From the NCBI GenBank assembly GCA_963725895.1, contig CAVSAJ010000001.1, positions 496,001-560,000 of the forward strand: a stretch of 64,000 bases of DNA. Reading direction: 5' to 3'. The DNA is from Bog-473 sp963725895. GTDB lineage: Bacteria; Actinomycetota; Acidimicrobiia; Acidimicrobiales; RAAP-2. The notes under the pieces are model-generated. The model was not told the origin of the DNA, searched no databases, and saw nothing but the letters and a program-made list of their open reading frames with translations. The position numbers were made by a program, and so were the translations under genes. Position 1 is the first letter of the stretch; each line of letters opens with the position of its first letter. Below are positions 53,220 through 61,025 of this stretch, in pieces.

Positions 53220-54071
53220 TTAACGCTCCGGAGTCTCGCGAACAGGCGACCCGGGTGCGCCGTCGGACGCCACCTCGAGTCCGAGCTGGAGCTGCAGGTT
53301 GCGGAGGCCTTGCTGCATGAGCTGGGTGACACGGGAGCGGCCGACGCCGAGCACATCCGCGATCTCGGCCTTCGTCATGCCCTCGAGGAAGTGCAGCACC
53401 AGAACCTGGCGTTGCCGCTCGGTGAGTTGGCGCAATGCCCTCCTCACCGTCTCCATGGCCTCTGCCATCTCGGCCTGCTCGGCTGGCGACCGGTCTGCGG
53501 ACCCCGTACCGAGCATGCGCCCTTCGCTTGTCTCACTGCCGGTGACGAGAGGCGCCAAATGCGTGAGCACCATCGCGTCGTCATGCAGCTTTACTGTCTC
53601 GTCCAAGCCCACCCCGAGCTCGCCTGCCATCTCGCTGATGGTGGGCGACCGGTGCAGCCGAGCGGTAAGGTCGTCACGCGTGACGTTGTAGATCTGCACC
53701 CGCGCTCGCAGCCGTTTCGGCAGAAAATCCTCGCGGCGCAGCTCGTCAAGGATCGCCCCTTGGATCCGCCTCGTGGCGTAGGTGGCGAACTTGAACCCCT
53801 CCGAGGCGTCCCAGCGCTCGACGGCGTCGATGAGGCCGAAGCAGCCGAAGGAATAGAGCTCCTCGAGAGACTCCATCGAACGCGATCGCCGGGCAAATCG
53901 GCGAGCGACGATCGTGACCAGCGGCGCGTAGAACGTCACCAAGCGGTTCCGAGTCTCGATCGACCGGTCCTCCCAGTACTCCGTCCATAGGGCATCCGGT
54001 GTTGTCTCGTGCTCAATCATCTGCACGCTGGATCCCCCCCTCGTGGAATCCATCGGCTCCCCAACCGTCAT
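53220..54071 (-). CDS. fliA: flagellar/sporulation-type sigma factor (sigma-28, FliA/WhiG)
   Basis: 283 residues from ATG 54071 with GGAGGG upstream (other ATGs at 54053 and 54020). Region 2 includes LVTFYAPLVTIVARRFARR, SFGCFGLIDAVERWD and GFKFATYATRRIQGAILDEL, the group-3 pattern. Region 3 is SPTISEMAGELGVGL. Region 4 is LTERQRQVLVLHFLEGMTKA with the helix-turn-helix GVGRSRVTQLMQQGL. It should direct polymerase to the filament genes; the flagellin gene is divergent from it. No anti-sigma FlgM is visible nearby. Confidence 0.92.
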   Translation of the reverse strand: MTVGEPMDSTRGGSSVQMIEHETTPDALWTEYWEDRSIETRNRLVTFYAPLVTIVARRFARRSRSMESLEELYSFGCFGLIDAVERWDASEGFKFATYATRRIQGAILDELRREDFLPKRLRARVQIYNVTRDDLTARLHRSPTISEMAGELGVGLDETVKLHDDAMVLTHLAPLVTGSETSEGRMLGTGSADRSPAEQAEMAEAMETVRRALRQLTERQRQVLVLHFLEGMTKAEIADVLGVGRSRVTQLMQQGLRNLQLQLGLEVASDGAPGSPVRETPER

Positions 54072-54266
54072 CAAGCCCTCCGATCGCGCGTCATTGCCCT
54101 GCTGATGAACGATCTCCCCAGGGCGATATCGGGCACTCCCCCAGAAACTGAAGGCAACTCTGCGACAAGTGGTCCACAATCCCGTCTCACCGGGTCATCC
54201 GATCCGTGCCCATCTGAATTCACGACGACTCCGGGACGTAAACGACGCTGGAGCATGGAGGCTCCC

Positions 54267-54282
54267 TCTCCCGCAAGGGAGA
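54267..54282 (+). promoter_or_regulatory. 5'-UTR hairpin of flagellin
   Basis: TCTCCC-GCAA-GGGAGA makes a 6-bp stem capped by a GNRA tetraloop, 25 nt upstream of the flagellin ATG and just ahead of its SD. It may stabilise the abundant mRNA or tune its translation. Confidence 0.45.
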
Positions 54283-54307
54283 ATCAACGTCACAGGAGGA
54301 CACTCAC

Positions 54308-55147
54308 ATGTCAGGGCTTTACATCAACGACAACTCGACTGCCGTCGAGGCATACGACAACCTGGACATGACCAGCGACGCGCTGGCTTCGGCCGTCGGC
54401 AAGCTCTCTTCGGGTTTGCAGATCCAGACGGCGGCCGACGACCCGGCGGACTACCTGGTCGGACAGTACCTGCAGGAGGAGTCCAACGGCTACGGGCAAG
54501 CAATCAACAACGCCCAGGACGCCGTCTCGGTGCTCCAGACCGCGCAGGGCGCCCTCGGCCAGGAGGCGTCGGTGCTCCAGACCATGAACACGTTGGCCAC
54601 GGAGGCGGCCAACGGCGGTGTGCAAGACGCGTCGACCAGCGCCGCGGCCCAGGCCGAGTTCTCCTCGCTGCAGGCGGAGCTCGACCAGATCGCGAGCAGC
54701 ACGACGTACGGCACAACGCCACTTCTCGGCGGGACCTACGCCGGTGAGACGTTCCAGGTCGGTCCGTACAACAGCGCGAGCGACCAGGTCGTGATCACCA
54801 TTGCTGCCGCCACGTCGACGGCGCTCGGAGTGAATGCCGGAGCGGTGAGCGTCGGCACGGTCGGCGGTGCGGAGGCGGCCATGACCGCCGTCCAAGCCGC
54901 GATCGCGACGGTCGCGAGCCAAGCGGCCAACGTGGGTGCCACACAGAACCAGATTCAGGCATTGGCTTCAAACCTGAGCACGGCGCAGCAGAACATCGAG
55001 TCCGCACACGCCAACCTGGTCGACGTCAACGTGGCCTCCGAGACCGCCACGTTCACGTCAGAGCAGATCCTGGAGCAATCGGGCGTGGCTGTTCTGGCTC
55101 AAGCTGAGCAGCTGCCGAGCCTGGCCCTCAAGCTCCTGGGTAGCTAA
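54308..55147 (+). CDS. fliC: flagellin
   Basis: 279 residues, a short flagellin with conserved ends and a small middle. N-terminal D0/D1: YDNLDMTSDALASAVGKLSS and GLQIQTAADDPADYLVGQYL. C-terminal D0/D1: VGATQNQIQALASNLSTAQQ, ASETATFTSEQILEQSGVAV and LAQAEQLPSLALKLLGS. The variable domain (about 135-195) is Ala/Thr/Gly/Ser-rich and offers many Ser/Thr for glycosylation. ATG 54308 has AGGAGG upstream. Confidence 0.95.
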   Translation: MSGLYINDNSTAVEAYDNLDMTSDALASAVGKLSSGLQIQTAADDPADYLVGQYLQEESNGYGQAINNAQDAVSVLQTAQGALGQEASVLQTMNTLATEAANGGVQDASTSAAAQAEFSSLQAELDQIASSTTYGTTPLLGGTYAGETFQVGPYNSASDQVVITIAAATSTALGVNAGAVSVGTVGGAEAAMTAVQAAIATVASQAANVGATQNQIQALASNLSTAQQNIESAHANLVDVNVASETATFTSEQILEQSGVAVLAQAEQLPSLALKLLGS

Positions 55148-55165
55148 CGCGACGAACCCCCTCTC

Positions 55166-55180
55166 CCTGCCGAAGGCAGG
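55166..55180 (+). terminator. short hairpin after flagellin
   Basis: CCTGCC-GAA-GGCAGG lies 18 nt after the flagellin stop and about 20 nt ahead of the much larger hairpin. No U-tract follows it. Confidence 0.35.
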
Positions 55181-55200
55181 TAGTCGCGGACAGCGCGGAC

Positions 55201-55254
55201 ACTCGGGGCAGGCACCCCCCGGGCCGACTCGGCCCGGGGTGCCTGCCCCCGAGT
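55201..55254 (+). terminator. very long GC hairpin terminating the flagellin transcript
   Basis: Two arms of about 24 nt (ACTCGGGGCAGGCACC onward, and GGCCCGGGGTGCCTGCCC onward) pair almost perfectly around the loop GACTC, with a few extra bases in the C runs. There is no T run, as is common for high-GC actinobacterial terminators. It separates flagellin from fliD. Confidence 0.7.
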
Positions 55255-55350
55255 CCCGCATCACGGCAGCGGTCCGAACCGACACACGACAGACCGCACG
55301 GACACACGACGACTCGAAGCGAGACACGACGAGAGAGAGACGAAGACACG

Positions 55351-57915
55351 ATGAGCAGCGCACCTGTCAGTTTCTCCGGCCTGGTCTCTGGGTTGGACAC
55401 CCAGTCGATCATCAACGCCGAGATGGCCGTCTACGAACAGCCGCTCACCAGTCTCCAGAACGAACAATCGTCGATCAACGCGAAGATCTCCGCTTACCAG
55501 ACCATCAACTCTCAGCTCCTGTCTCTCCAACAAGCGGCCGATGCACTGGCCGATCCCACCAGCTACGAGCAAGCCTTCGCGACCAGCTCTTCGAATCCCT
55601 CCGAGGCCACGGCGACCGTCACCTCAGGGACCCAAAGCGGGGCCCTGACTGTTGCGGTCGACCAACTTGCGACGGGGTCGACGCAGATCTCGGCCGGCAC
55701 GGTTGCCTCTCCCAACGACGTCGTGGCGTCGGGCAACCTGCTGGTCGCCTCCGGCGGTGCGGGGCTCGGCATCGCCTCGTTCGGTGCCGCCTCGGGCCTG
55801 GCCAGCGGCACACACACCATCACGGTGACGCAGGCGTCGTCGGGTGCCACGCTCACAGGGACCTCCCCCCTCGCGTCGAGCGTGACCATCGACGGGTCGA
55901 ACGACCAACTGTCGGCCGAGATCGATGGTGTAACCCAGACCGTCACACTGGCCTCGGGTACCTACGACCCCCAACAACTGGCTCAGGCGGTGACCCAGGC
56001 GTCCGGCGGCACGTTGAGTGCCACCGTGACAGCGTCGGGTCTCCTCGGCGTGGCCACCACCCAACAGGGCTCGACCGCGTCTTTGCAGATCACCGGCGGC
56101 TCGGCCGCCGCTACGTTGGGCCTGGCGGCGGGTTCGGCCGTCAACGGCACCGATGGTGTCATCGAGCTCGACGGCACCTCGACCACCGTGAACGACATTG
56201 ACGGGTCGAGCACGACGACGGTCACGTTGAACTCGGGCACCGGAGGCACGTTGCAGGTGGAGCTCGAGGGGGGACTCAGCGCCGGGTCGATCAGCGCACA
56301 GAACGTCTCGGTGGGAAATGGTTCGCTCAGCTCGGTGGTGGCCGCCATCAACGCCTCCGGGGTGGGCGTGACTGCGAACGCCATCCAGGTGGGCAGCAAT
56401 CAATACGCCCTGGAACTGACGTCCAACGGCACCGGCACGACAGCAGCCACCACCATCGACCCGCAGGCTTTCGCCACCTCGAGCCTCGGCGCGCTCGCCA
56501 CGACGACGGCGAGCCAGAACGCGATCGTCTCCATAGGAGGAACGGGCGGCTACCAGGTGGTCTCGAGCTCCAACCAGGTCACCGGGTTGCTGCCAGGCGT
56601 CACCGTCAACCTCCTGCAGGCCAGCTCGTCCCCCGTGACGATCAGCGTCTCCCCCGACGGCACGCAACTTGCCACGACGGTGCAGGCGCTGGTCACCGCG
56701 GCCAACCAGGTTCTCTCGACGGTTTCGACCGACACCGCCTACGACGCCTCGACCAACACGGCCGCCACGCTCAACGGCGCCACTGCCTTGACCGGTCTCG
56801 CCCAGCAGATCCTTGCAGCAGTCGGCACCGCCATCGGCACGTCGGCGGCCGGATCCGACGGCACGGCCGGGGAGTCAGCCGGATTGGCCATCACTTCGCA
56901 GGGGACGATCACCTTCAACCAGGCTGCGTTCGAGGCCGCCTACGCCAAGAATCCAACCGCAGTCCAGGCCATGTTCACCGAGGGCGGCACGTTCACGCCT
57001 GCATCGCCCTCGCTTGCCGGCACTGCCACCGTCGCGGGGGCCAGCGACGACACCACGCCGGGTTCCTACACCATCAACGTGTCCCAGTCCGCTACACAGG
57101 CCGTCGACACCGGTTCGACCACCTGGTCCGCACCGACCTCCACCCTCTCGGCGGCCGAGACCTACACCGTGAGCAGCGGATCGGCGACGGCGAACTATGC
57201 CGCCGCGGCGGGGGAAAGCGTCACCGACGTGATCAGCGGGTTGAACTCCGCGTTGGCCAGCACGGGCATCGCGGCTTCTGCTGCGCTCGTCGGCTCCGCG
57301 GGGGCCTACCAGGTGCAGCTGGCCTCAGCTGGTTACGGCTCGGCGGACACCTTTACGGTCTCGTCCTCGGGCGCCGACCAGCTCGGCCTCACCAGCTCGG
57401 GGTCGACCTTCACCGGGGTCGACGTCGCCGGCACCATCGACGGCGAGGCCGCGACCGGTATTGGACAAGACCTCAGCCTCTCGTCGACAACTGACCCGGC
57501 CAACGGTCTCGTGGTGGCTGTCACCGCCACAGGGATCACGACGCCGACCACGCTCGGCACGATCAATTACGCACCCGGTTTCGCTCAGGGGCTCGGCCAT
57601 CTCGCGAAGATCTCGTCACTAGCACCGAACGGCCTCCTCCCCGAGACGATCACCGGCCTCCAGGGCACGCTCAGCCAGGTCACCAACGAGATCACCCAGC
57701 AGCAGCAGCTGGTGGCCACCCAACAGGCCGCCCTCACCCAGGAGTTCACGAACCTCGAAGAAACCCTGGCCCAGCTGCAGGCCACGAGCCAGTTCCTCAA
57801 CGAGTCCAGCGGCGATTCGTCGTCGTCCTCATCGTCGTCACTGGGGTCCTCACTCGGGTCCTCCGACACGGGCTCGAACGACACGTCGTCGAGCTCTGGT
57901 TCAAGCTCGAGCTGA
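55351..57915 (+). CDS. fliD: flagellar filament cap / hook-associated protein 2
   Basis: 854 residues, much longer than the enteric FliD (about 470). The N-terminus FSGLVSGLDTQSIINAEMAV and LQNEQSSINAKISAYQTINS is typical D0/D1. The middle is an expanded Ala/Ser/Thr/Gly region with flagellin-IN-like units (TVNDIDGSSTTTVTL; SVTIDGSNDQLSAEIDGVTQ) and a second such block near 560-720. The C-terminus LQGTLSQVTNEITQQQQLVA and LEETLAQLQATSQFLN matches the family and ends in a Ser tail. ATG 55351 lies in a purine-rich leader. Confidence 0.92.
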   Translation: MSSAPVSFSGLVSGLDTQSIINAEMAVYEQPLTSLQNEQSSINAKISAYQTINSQLLSLQQAADALADPTSYEQAFATSSSNPSEATATVTSGTQSGALTVAVDQLATGSTQISAGTVASPNDVVASGNLLVASGGAGLGIASFGAASGLASGTHTITVTQASSGATLTGTSPLASSVTIDGSNDQLSAEIDGVTQTVTLASGTYDPQQLAQAVTQASGGTLSATVTASGLLGVATTQQGSTASLQITGGSAAATLGLAAGSAVNGTDGVIELDGTSTTVNDIDGSSTTTVTLNSGTGGTLQVELEGGLSAGSISAQNVSVGNGSLSSVVAAINASGVGVTANAIQVGSNQYALELTSNGTGTTAATTIDPQAFATSSLGALATTTASQNAIVSIGGTGGYQVVSSSNQVTGLLPGVTVNLLQASSSPVTISVSPDGTQLATTVQALVTAANQVLSTVSTDTAYDASTNTAATLNGATALTGLAQQILAAVGTAIGTSAAGSDGTAGESAGLAITSQGTITFNQAAFEAAYAKNPTAVQAMFTEGGTFTPASPSLAGTATVAGASDDTTPGSYTINVSQSATQAVDTGSTTWSAPTSTLSAAETYTVSSGSATANYAAAAGESVTDVISGLNSALASTGIAASAALVGSAGAYQVQLASAGYGSADTFTVSSSGADQLGLTSSGSTFTGVDVAGTIDGEAATGIGQDLSLSSTTDPANGLVVAVTATGITTPTTLGTINYAPGFAQGLGHLAKISSLAPNGLLPETITGLQGTLSQVTNEITQQQQLVATQQAALTQEFTNLEETLAQLQATSQFLNESSGDSSSSSSSSLGSSLGSSDTGSNDTSSSSGSSSS

Positions 57916-57919
57916 CGCG

Positions 57920-58321
57920 ATGAGCACCGAGGACGCCGCGTTGCGCTACCAGAGTCAGGCCGTGCAGACAGCGGCCGGACCCCAGCTGCTCGTCATGCTG
58001 TTCGACCGGCTGTCGGCGGACATCGAGATCGCCGAGCGTGCCCTCGAGAACAACGACCTCTGGATCACGAACGAACGGCTGCAGCATGCCCAACAGATCG
58101 TCCGCGTCCTGCGCCACAGCCTGCAGCCCGACGGGTTCGAGGGGGGACGCAACCTGCTGGGTCTCTACGAGCTCCTGCTCAGTGAGCTCGTCGACGCCAA
58201 TCTCAACAAGGACGTCTCGAAGATCCACCGCTGCGGCGAAATCGTGGCCCCGTTGCGCGAGGGCTGGCGGCGGGCGGTCGCGGAGCCGGAGGCGGCCAAT
58301 GGCCTACGACAGCTGGGCTGA
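57920..58321 (+). CDS. fliS: flagellin export chaperone FliS
   Basis: 133 residues. The conserved start ALRYQSQAVQTAAGPQLLVM with LFDRLSADIEIAERAL and the helical bundle (GLYELLLSELVDANLNKDVS) are diagnostic. FliS caps the C-terminus of flagellin in the cytoplasm until export. It starts 4 nt after fliD and overlaps the next small gene by 23 nt. Confidence 0.93.
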   Translation: MSTEDAALRYQSQAVQTAAGPQLLVMLFDRLSADIEIAERALENNDLWITNERLQHAQQIVRVLRHSLQPDGFEGGRNLLGLYELLLSELVDANLNKDVSKIHRCGEIVAPLREGWRRAVAEPEAANGLRQLG

Positions 58322-58577
58322 GTACCTCGAGGCCGCCTCGGCGCACCTGCAGGCCTCGCGGCGGGCCGTCGAGCAGGCAACGGCGTCGCCCGAGCCGCCC
58401 CCACACCCGGCCGAGCCCCTCCCCGACGAGCTGCAGTCACAGGCCCGCCGGCTGGCCGTCGCCTATGACCAGCTGGCCCTCGAGGTGGCAACGCGCTTGA
58501 CGGACATCGAATCCCGCCTGGCGCCGCGGCGGGTGGAGGCACCGTCGCTCCCCCACTACATCGACCAGAGGGCCTGA
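58299..58577 (+). CDS. small FliT-like protein
   Basis: 92 residues from ATG 58299, overlapping fliS. It is helical with a Pro-rich break: DSWAEYLEAASAHLQASRRA, then PLPDELQSQARRLAVAYDQL and LEVATRLTDIESRL. Position after fliD-fliS and the two-helix layout fit a FliT-type chaperone for FliD, but sequence similarity is too weak to be sure. Confidence 0.55.
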   Translation: MAYDSWAEYLEAASAHLQASRRAVEQATASPEPPPHPAEPLPDELQSQARRLAVAYDQLALEVATRLTDIESRLAPRRVEAPSLPHYIDQRA

Positions 58578-58588
58578 CGACAAGGCCA

Positions 58589-58665
58589 CCCCTGAACTTT
58601 TCGCCTCGGGGGTCCGTAGAAGACGACGAGCACGGACTGCTCGATGTGCGGCCAGGAGGGCCGGC
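58589..58665 (+). repeat. 77-bp direct repeat, copy 1
   Basis: 74 of 77 bases match the copy at 59813-59889. It can fold into CCCC(T)GA/TCGGGG, then CGAGCA-CGGAC-TGCTCG, then GGCC-AGGA-GGGCC. The first difference (CGGGGGTCC against CGGGGTTCC) lies at the edge of the first stem, and the other two lie in loops. The copy begins 12 nt after the FliT-like stop. Similarity ends abruptly on both sides. Confidence 0.92.
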
Positions 58666-58700
58666 TGAGTCTGGACCGTGCACGACGAAAGGAGCGTGAC

Positions 58701-59351
58701 GTGGTCCTGATTCGCAGACACCCCCCGGCCCACGCGGCGCCTCGCCCGGCACCGTCGCGGACGAGAAAGGCTCTTGCGGCTGTGCTCGGTGCCATGCTCG
58801 CAGCAGTCTCTGCGTACGCCATCACCACGTGGGTGGTGCCGCTGAACGGAGGCTCGAACGGCGAAGCCCAGTCGGCCGGCGCCCAAAGCCTCACCATCAC
58901 AGCCGTCGCCTCGCCTGCGGCAAGCAACCTGCTGTATCCGGGTGCAAATGGCGACGTCGTGGTGTCGATCAGCAATCCCAACCCCTATCCAGTCACCATT
59001 ACCGCCGTCCAATTGCCCACCAACAGCACGTACGCCAGCGGGTACACGACGAGCGCCTTGAACACGACGCAGACTGGGTGTGACAGCTCATCGAGCGATG
59101 TCGCGTGGAACTACTCGAACAGTTCCAGTGGGAGTTCGCACACCCTGACCTCAGGGCTGACGGTGGGGGCAAACGGTCAGGCAAACGATCCGCTGGTGGT
59201 GACGTTCACCAACGACGCCAGCATGGGTGCCTCGGCCCCCCAGGCCTGTGAGGGCAGTTACTTCTCGATGCCGTCGTTCACCGGCGTCAGCGCCACCGGG
59301 GGGTCGGCAACGTCCACCACGAGCCCCGCCACAGACGCCTGGACGAGTTGA
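58701..59351 (+). CDS. exported protein within the flagellar operon (unknown)
   Basis: 216 residues from GTG 58701, with AAAGGAG upstream. A basic N-terminus (RRHPPAHAAPRPAPSRTRKA) is followed by a membrane or signal helix (ALAAVLGAMLAAVSAYAITT) and an Ig-like beta domain rich in Ser/Thr/Asn (GDVVVSISNPNPYPVTITAV; NDPLVVTFTNDASMG) with two Cys. I see no flagellar family match; it could be a minor pilin-like or surface protein. It lies between the two 77-bp repeats. Confidence 0.65.
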   Translation: MVLIRRHPPAHAAPRPAPSRTRKALAAVLGAMLAAVSAYAITTWVVPLNGGSNGEAQSAGAQSLTITAVASPAASNLLYPGANGDVVVSISNPNPYPVTITAVQLPTNSTYASGYTTSALNTTQTGCDSSSSDVAWNYSNSSSGSSHTLTSGLTVGANGQANDPLVVTFTNDASMGASAPQACEGSYFSMPSFTGVSATGGSATSTTSPATDAWTS

Positions 59352-59378
59352 CAGCGAGATCGAGGGTGTCCCAGCCCA

Positions 59379-59819
59379 GTGTCTGGCCGTGCTCGACTCT
59401 TCCTCTCGTATGGCGTGCTCGTCGCAGTGCTGACGCAATCGTCGGCGGCCGTTGCCGCGTCGAACTGGGGCGTCGGGCTCAGCGCAAGTAACGCCGAAAC
59501 GCAGGCTGCTGACGCACCGTCGGCGCCAACTGGCGTGACGTCCACGTGTTCCTCACCAGCTGCCAACACCGTGGAGGTCAGTTGGAACGCCGTCAGTGAG
59601 GCGGCGGCCTACACGATCTATCAGTCGACCACGTCATCGACCGCTGGCTTCGCCCCGACGGTGACCGACGTCGACGGGACCTCGTGGACCAGTCCGGCGC
59701 TTGCCTCGGACAACTACTGGTTCGAGGTGGCTGCCTATGTCGGAACGTATTGGGCCAGTCCCAACTCTTCAGCGACTTCGCAACTGACGATCCTTGCAAC
59801 GGCGTGCGGACCCCCCTGA
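59379..59819 (+). CDS. exported protein with fibronectin type III domain
   Basis: 146 residues from GTG 59379. A signal peptide (RLFLSYGVLVAVLTQSSAAV) precedes a single FN3-like domain: APSAPTGVTSTC, ANTVEVSWNAVSEAAAYTIY, SWTSPALASDNYWFEVAAYV and SSATSQLTI. Two Cys may bridge the domain ends. It follows the other exported protein by 27 nt. The second 77-bp repeat begins within its last codons. Confidence 0.65.
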   Translation: MSGRARLFLSYGVLVAVLTQSSAAVAASNWGVGLSASNAETQAADAPSAPTGVTSTCSSPAANTVEVSWNAVSEAAAYTIYQSTTSSTAGFAPTVTDVDGTSWTSPALASDNYWFEVAAYVGTYWASPNSSATSQLTILATACGPP

Positions 59820-59889
59820 ACTTTTCGCCTCGGGGTTCCGTAGAAGACGACGAGCATGGACTGCTCGATGTGCGGCCAGGACGGCCGGC
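59813..59889 (+). repeat. 77-bp direct repeat, copy 2
   Basis: Second copy of the element at 58589. It includes the stop codon of the FN3 protein (TGA within CCCCTGAAC) and ends 30 nt before the flgB start. One reading frame (LNFSPRGSVEDDEHG) is shared with copy 1. That frame ends at a TGA overlapping the flgB GTG in copy 2, and 1 nt before the exported protein's GTG in copy 1. Confidence 0.92.
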
Positions 59890-59919
59890 CGACACTGCTC
59901 ACATCGAGGAGTCCGAAGA

Positions 59920-60258
59920 GTGACCGACGCCGCCGAATCGATCGGGATCCTGCAATTCGCGCTGGACTCCGTGGTCGACCAGCAACAGACAATCGCCAAC
60001 AACATCGCGAACGAGGACACGCCGAACTACCAGGCCGATCAAGTGACGTTCCAGTCGTCGCTGGCGCAGGCGCTGGCCGGCGGCGGGGTGGCGAGCGAGC
60101 AGACCGTCCCCGAGGGCCTGGCGTCCGGCCCGAACGGGAACAACGTCTCGCTTTCGACCGAGATGACCCTCATGCAAGAGAACGACCTCGAGAACCAGAC
60201 GGTCGTCAACTCGCTCGACGGCCAGTTCGCGGTGCTGTCAGACGCGATCACCGGATAG
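59920..60258 (+). CDS. flgB: flagellar proximal rod protein FlgB
   Basis: 112 residues from GTG 59920. The N-terminal rod motif FALDSVVDQQQTIANNIANE and DTPNYQADQVTFQSSLAQAL is diagnostic; the C-terminus has VSLSTEMTLMQENDLENQTV. It polymerises on the MS ring with FlgC. It starts the basal-body part of the operon, after copy 2 of the 77-bp repeat. Confidence 0.93.
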   Translation: MTDAAESIGILQFALDSVVDQQQTIANNIANEDTPNYQADQVTFQSSLAQALAGGGVASEQTVPEGLASGPNGNNVSLSTEMTLMQENDLENQTVVNSLDGQFAVLSDAITG

Positions 60259-60266
60259 GAGGTCCC

Positions 60267-60665
60267 ATGTGGGAAGCGATTGACATCGCCGGATCGGGCG
60301 CCACGGTCGATCAGACATGGCTCGATACCATCGGCGGCAACGTGGCCAACATGGAGGACGGAGTCACGCCCGGCCAGCCTGTGTACCAGGCGCAGTACGT
60401 CGACGCCGGGGCCGCTGTCGAACCAGACGGGGGCGGTGACGGGGTGCGGGTCGATTCCATCGAGCTCGGACCGGCGCAAGGACAGGACGAGTACGACCCC
60501 GACAACCCGGTGGCCAACGCCAGCGGCGAGGTCGCGTACCCGGTCGTCGACCTCGGCGAGGAGATGACCGACCTCATCCAATCCCAGACCTCGTACCAGG
60601 CCAACTCCGAGGTGATGTCGCACGCCACGAGCGCCTACCAGTCGATCCTGAGCATCAAGGCCTGA
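60267..60665 (+). CDS. flgC: flagellar proximal rod protein FlgC
   Basis: 132 residues from ATG 60267 with AGGAGG upstream. The N-terminus IDIAGSGATVDQTWLDTIGG with NVANME and the C-terminus EMTDLIQSQTSYQANSEVMS are typical of FlgC. The middle is acidic (GQDEYDPDNPVANASGEVAY). Confidence 0.93.
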   Translation: MWEAIDIAGSGATVDQTWLDTIGGNVANMEDGVTPGQPVYQAQYVDAGAAVEPDGGGDGVRVDSIELGPAQGQDEYDPDNPVANASGEVAYPVVDLGEEMTDLIQSQTSYQANSEVMSHATSAYQSILSIKA

Positions 60666-60666
60666 C

Positions 60667-61023
60667 GTGATCCCTGCCATCCCTGCCATTCCGAGCGTCG
60701 GCTCGGCCGAGTCCGCGGGTGCCGTGCAGGCGGCGTCCGGTACATCCGGGACGGCGGCAGGCACGTCCGCCTCGTCGACGTCGTCGGCCTCGTCAGGTAC
60801 GGCGCCGACGTCGTTCTCCGACGTCTTGGGGAACGCGATCGATTCCTTGGACGCGTCACAACAGTCGGCAACCAACCTTTCCCTGCAGGCTGCCTCGGGC
60901 AACGCGAGCATCGCCGATGTCACTGTCGCCTCCACTGAGGCCGACCTCGAGACACAGCTCGTCACGTCGGTGCGCGACAAGGCGGTTGACGCCTTCAACT
61001 CCATCATGGACATGCAGGCCTAG
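60667..61023 (+). CDS. fliE: flagellar hook-basal body protein FliE
   Basis: 118 residues from GTG 60667. A low-complexity Ala/Ser/Gly N-terminus (about 1-48) precedes the family core: SFSDVLGNAIDSLDASQQSA, the Ala-rich helix, ASIADVTVASTEADLETQLV and the end VDAFNSIMDMQA. It connects the MS ring to the rod. Confidence 0.92.
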   Translation: MIPAIPAIPSVGSAESAGAVQAASGTSGTAAGTSASSTSSASSGTAPTSFSDVLGNAIDSLDASQQSATNLSLQAASGNASIADVTVASTEADLETQLVTSVRDKAVDAFNSIMDMQA

Positions 61024-61025
61024 CC

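Noticed and set aside
54072..54307. Canonical sigma-28 promoter (TAAA-N15-GCCGATAA) before flagellin
   Set aside because: No pair with acceptable spacing was found; the actinobacterial consensus may differ or the start lies elsewhere.
58589..58665. c-di-GMP (GEMM) riboswitch as identity of the 77-bp repeat
   Set aside because: The GEMM core blocks (GCACAGGGCAAACC, GACGCAAAGCC) are missing.
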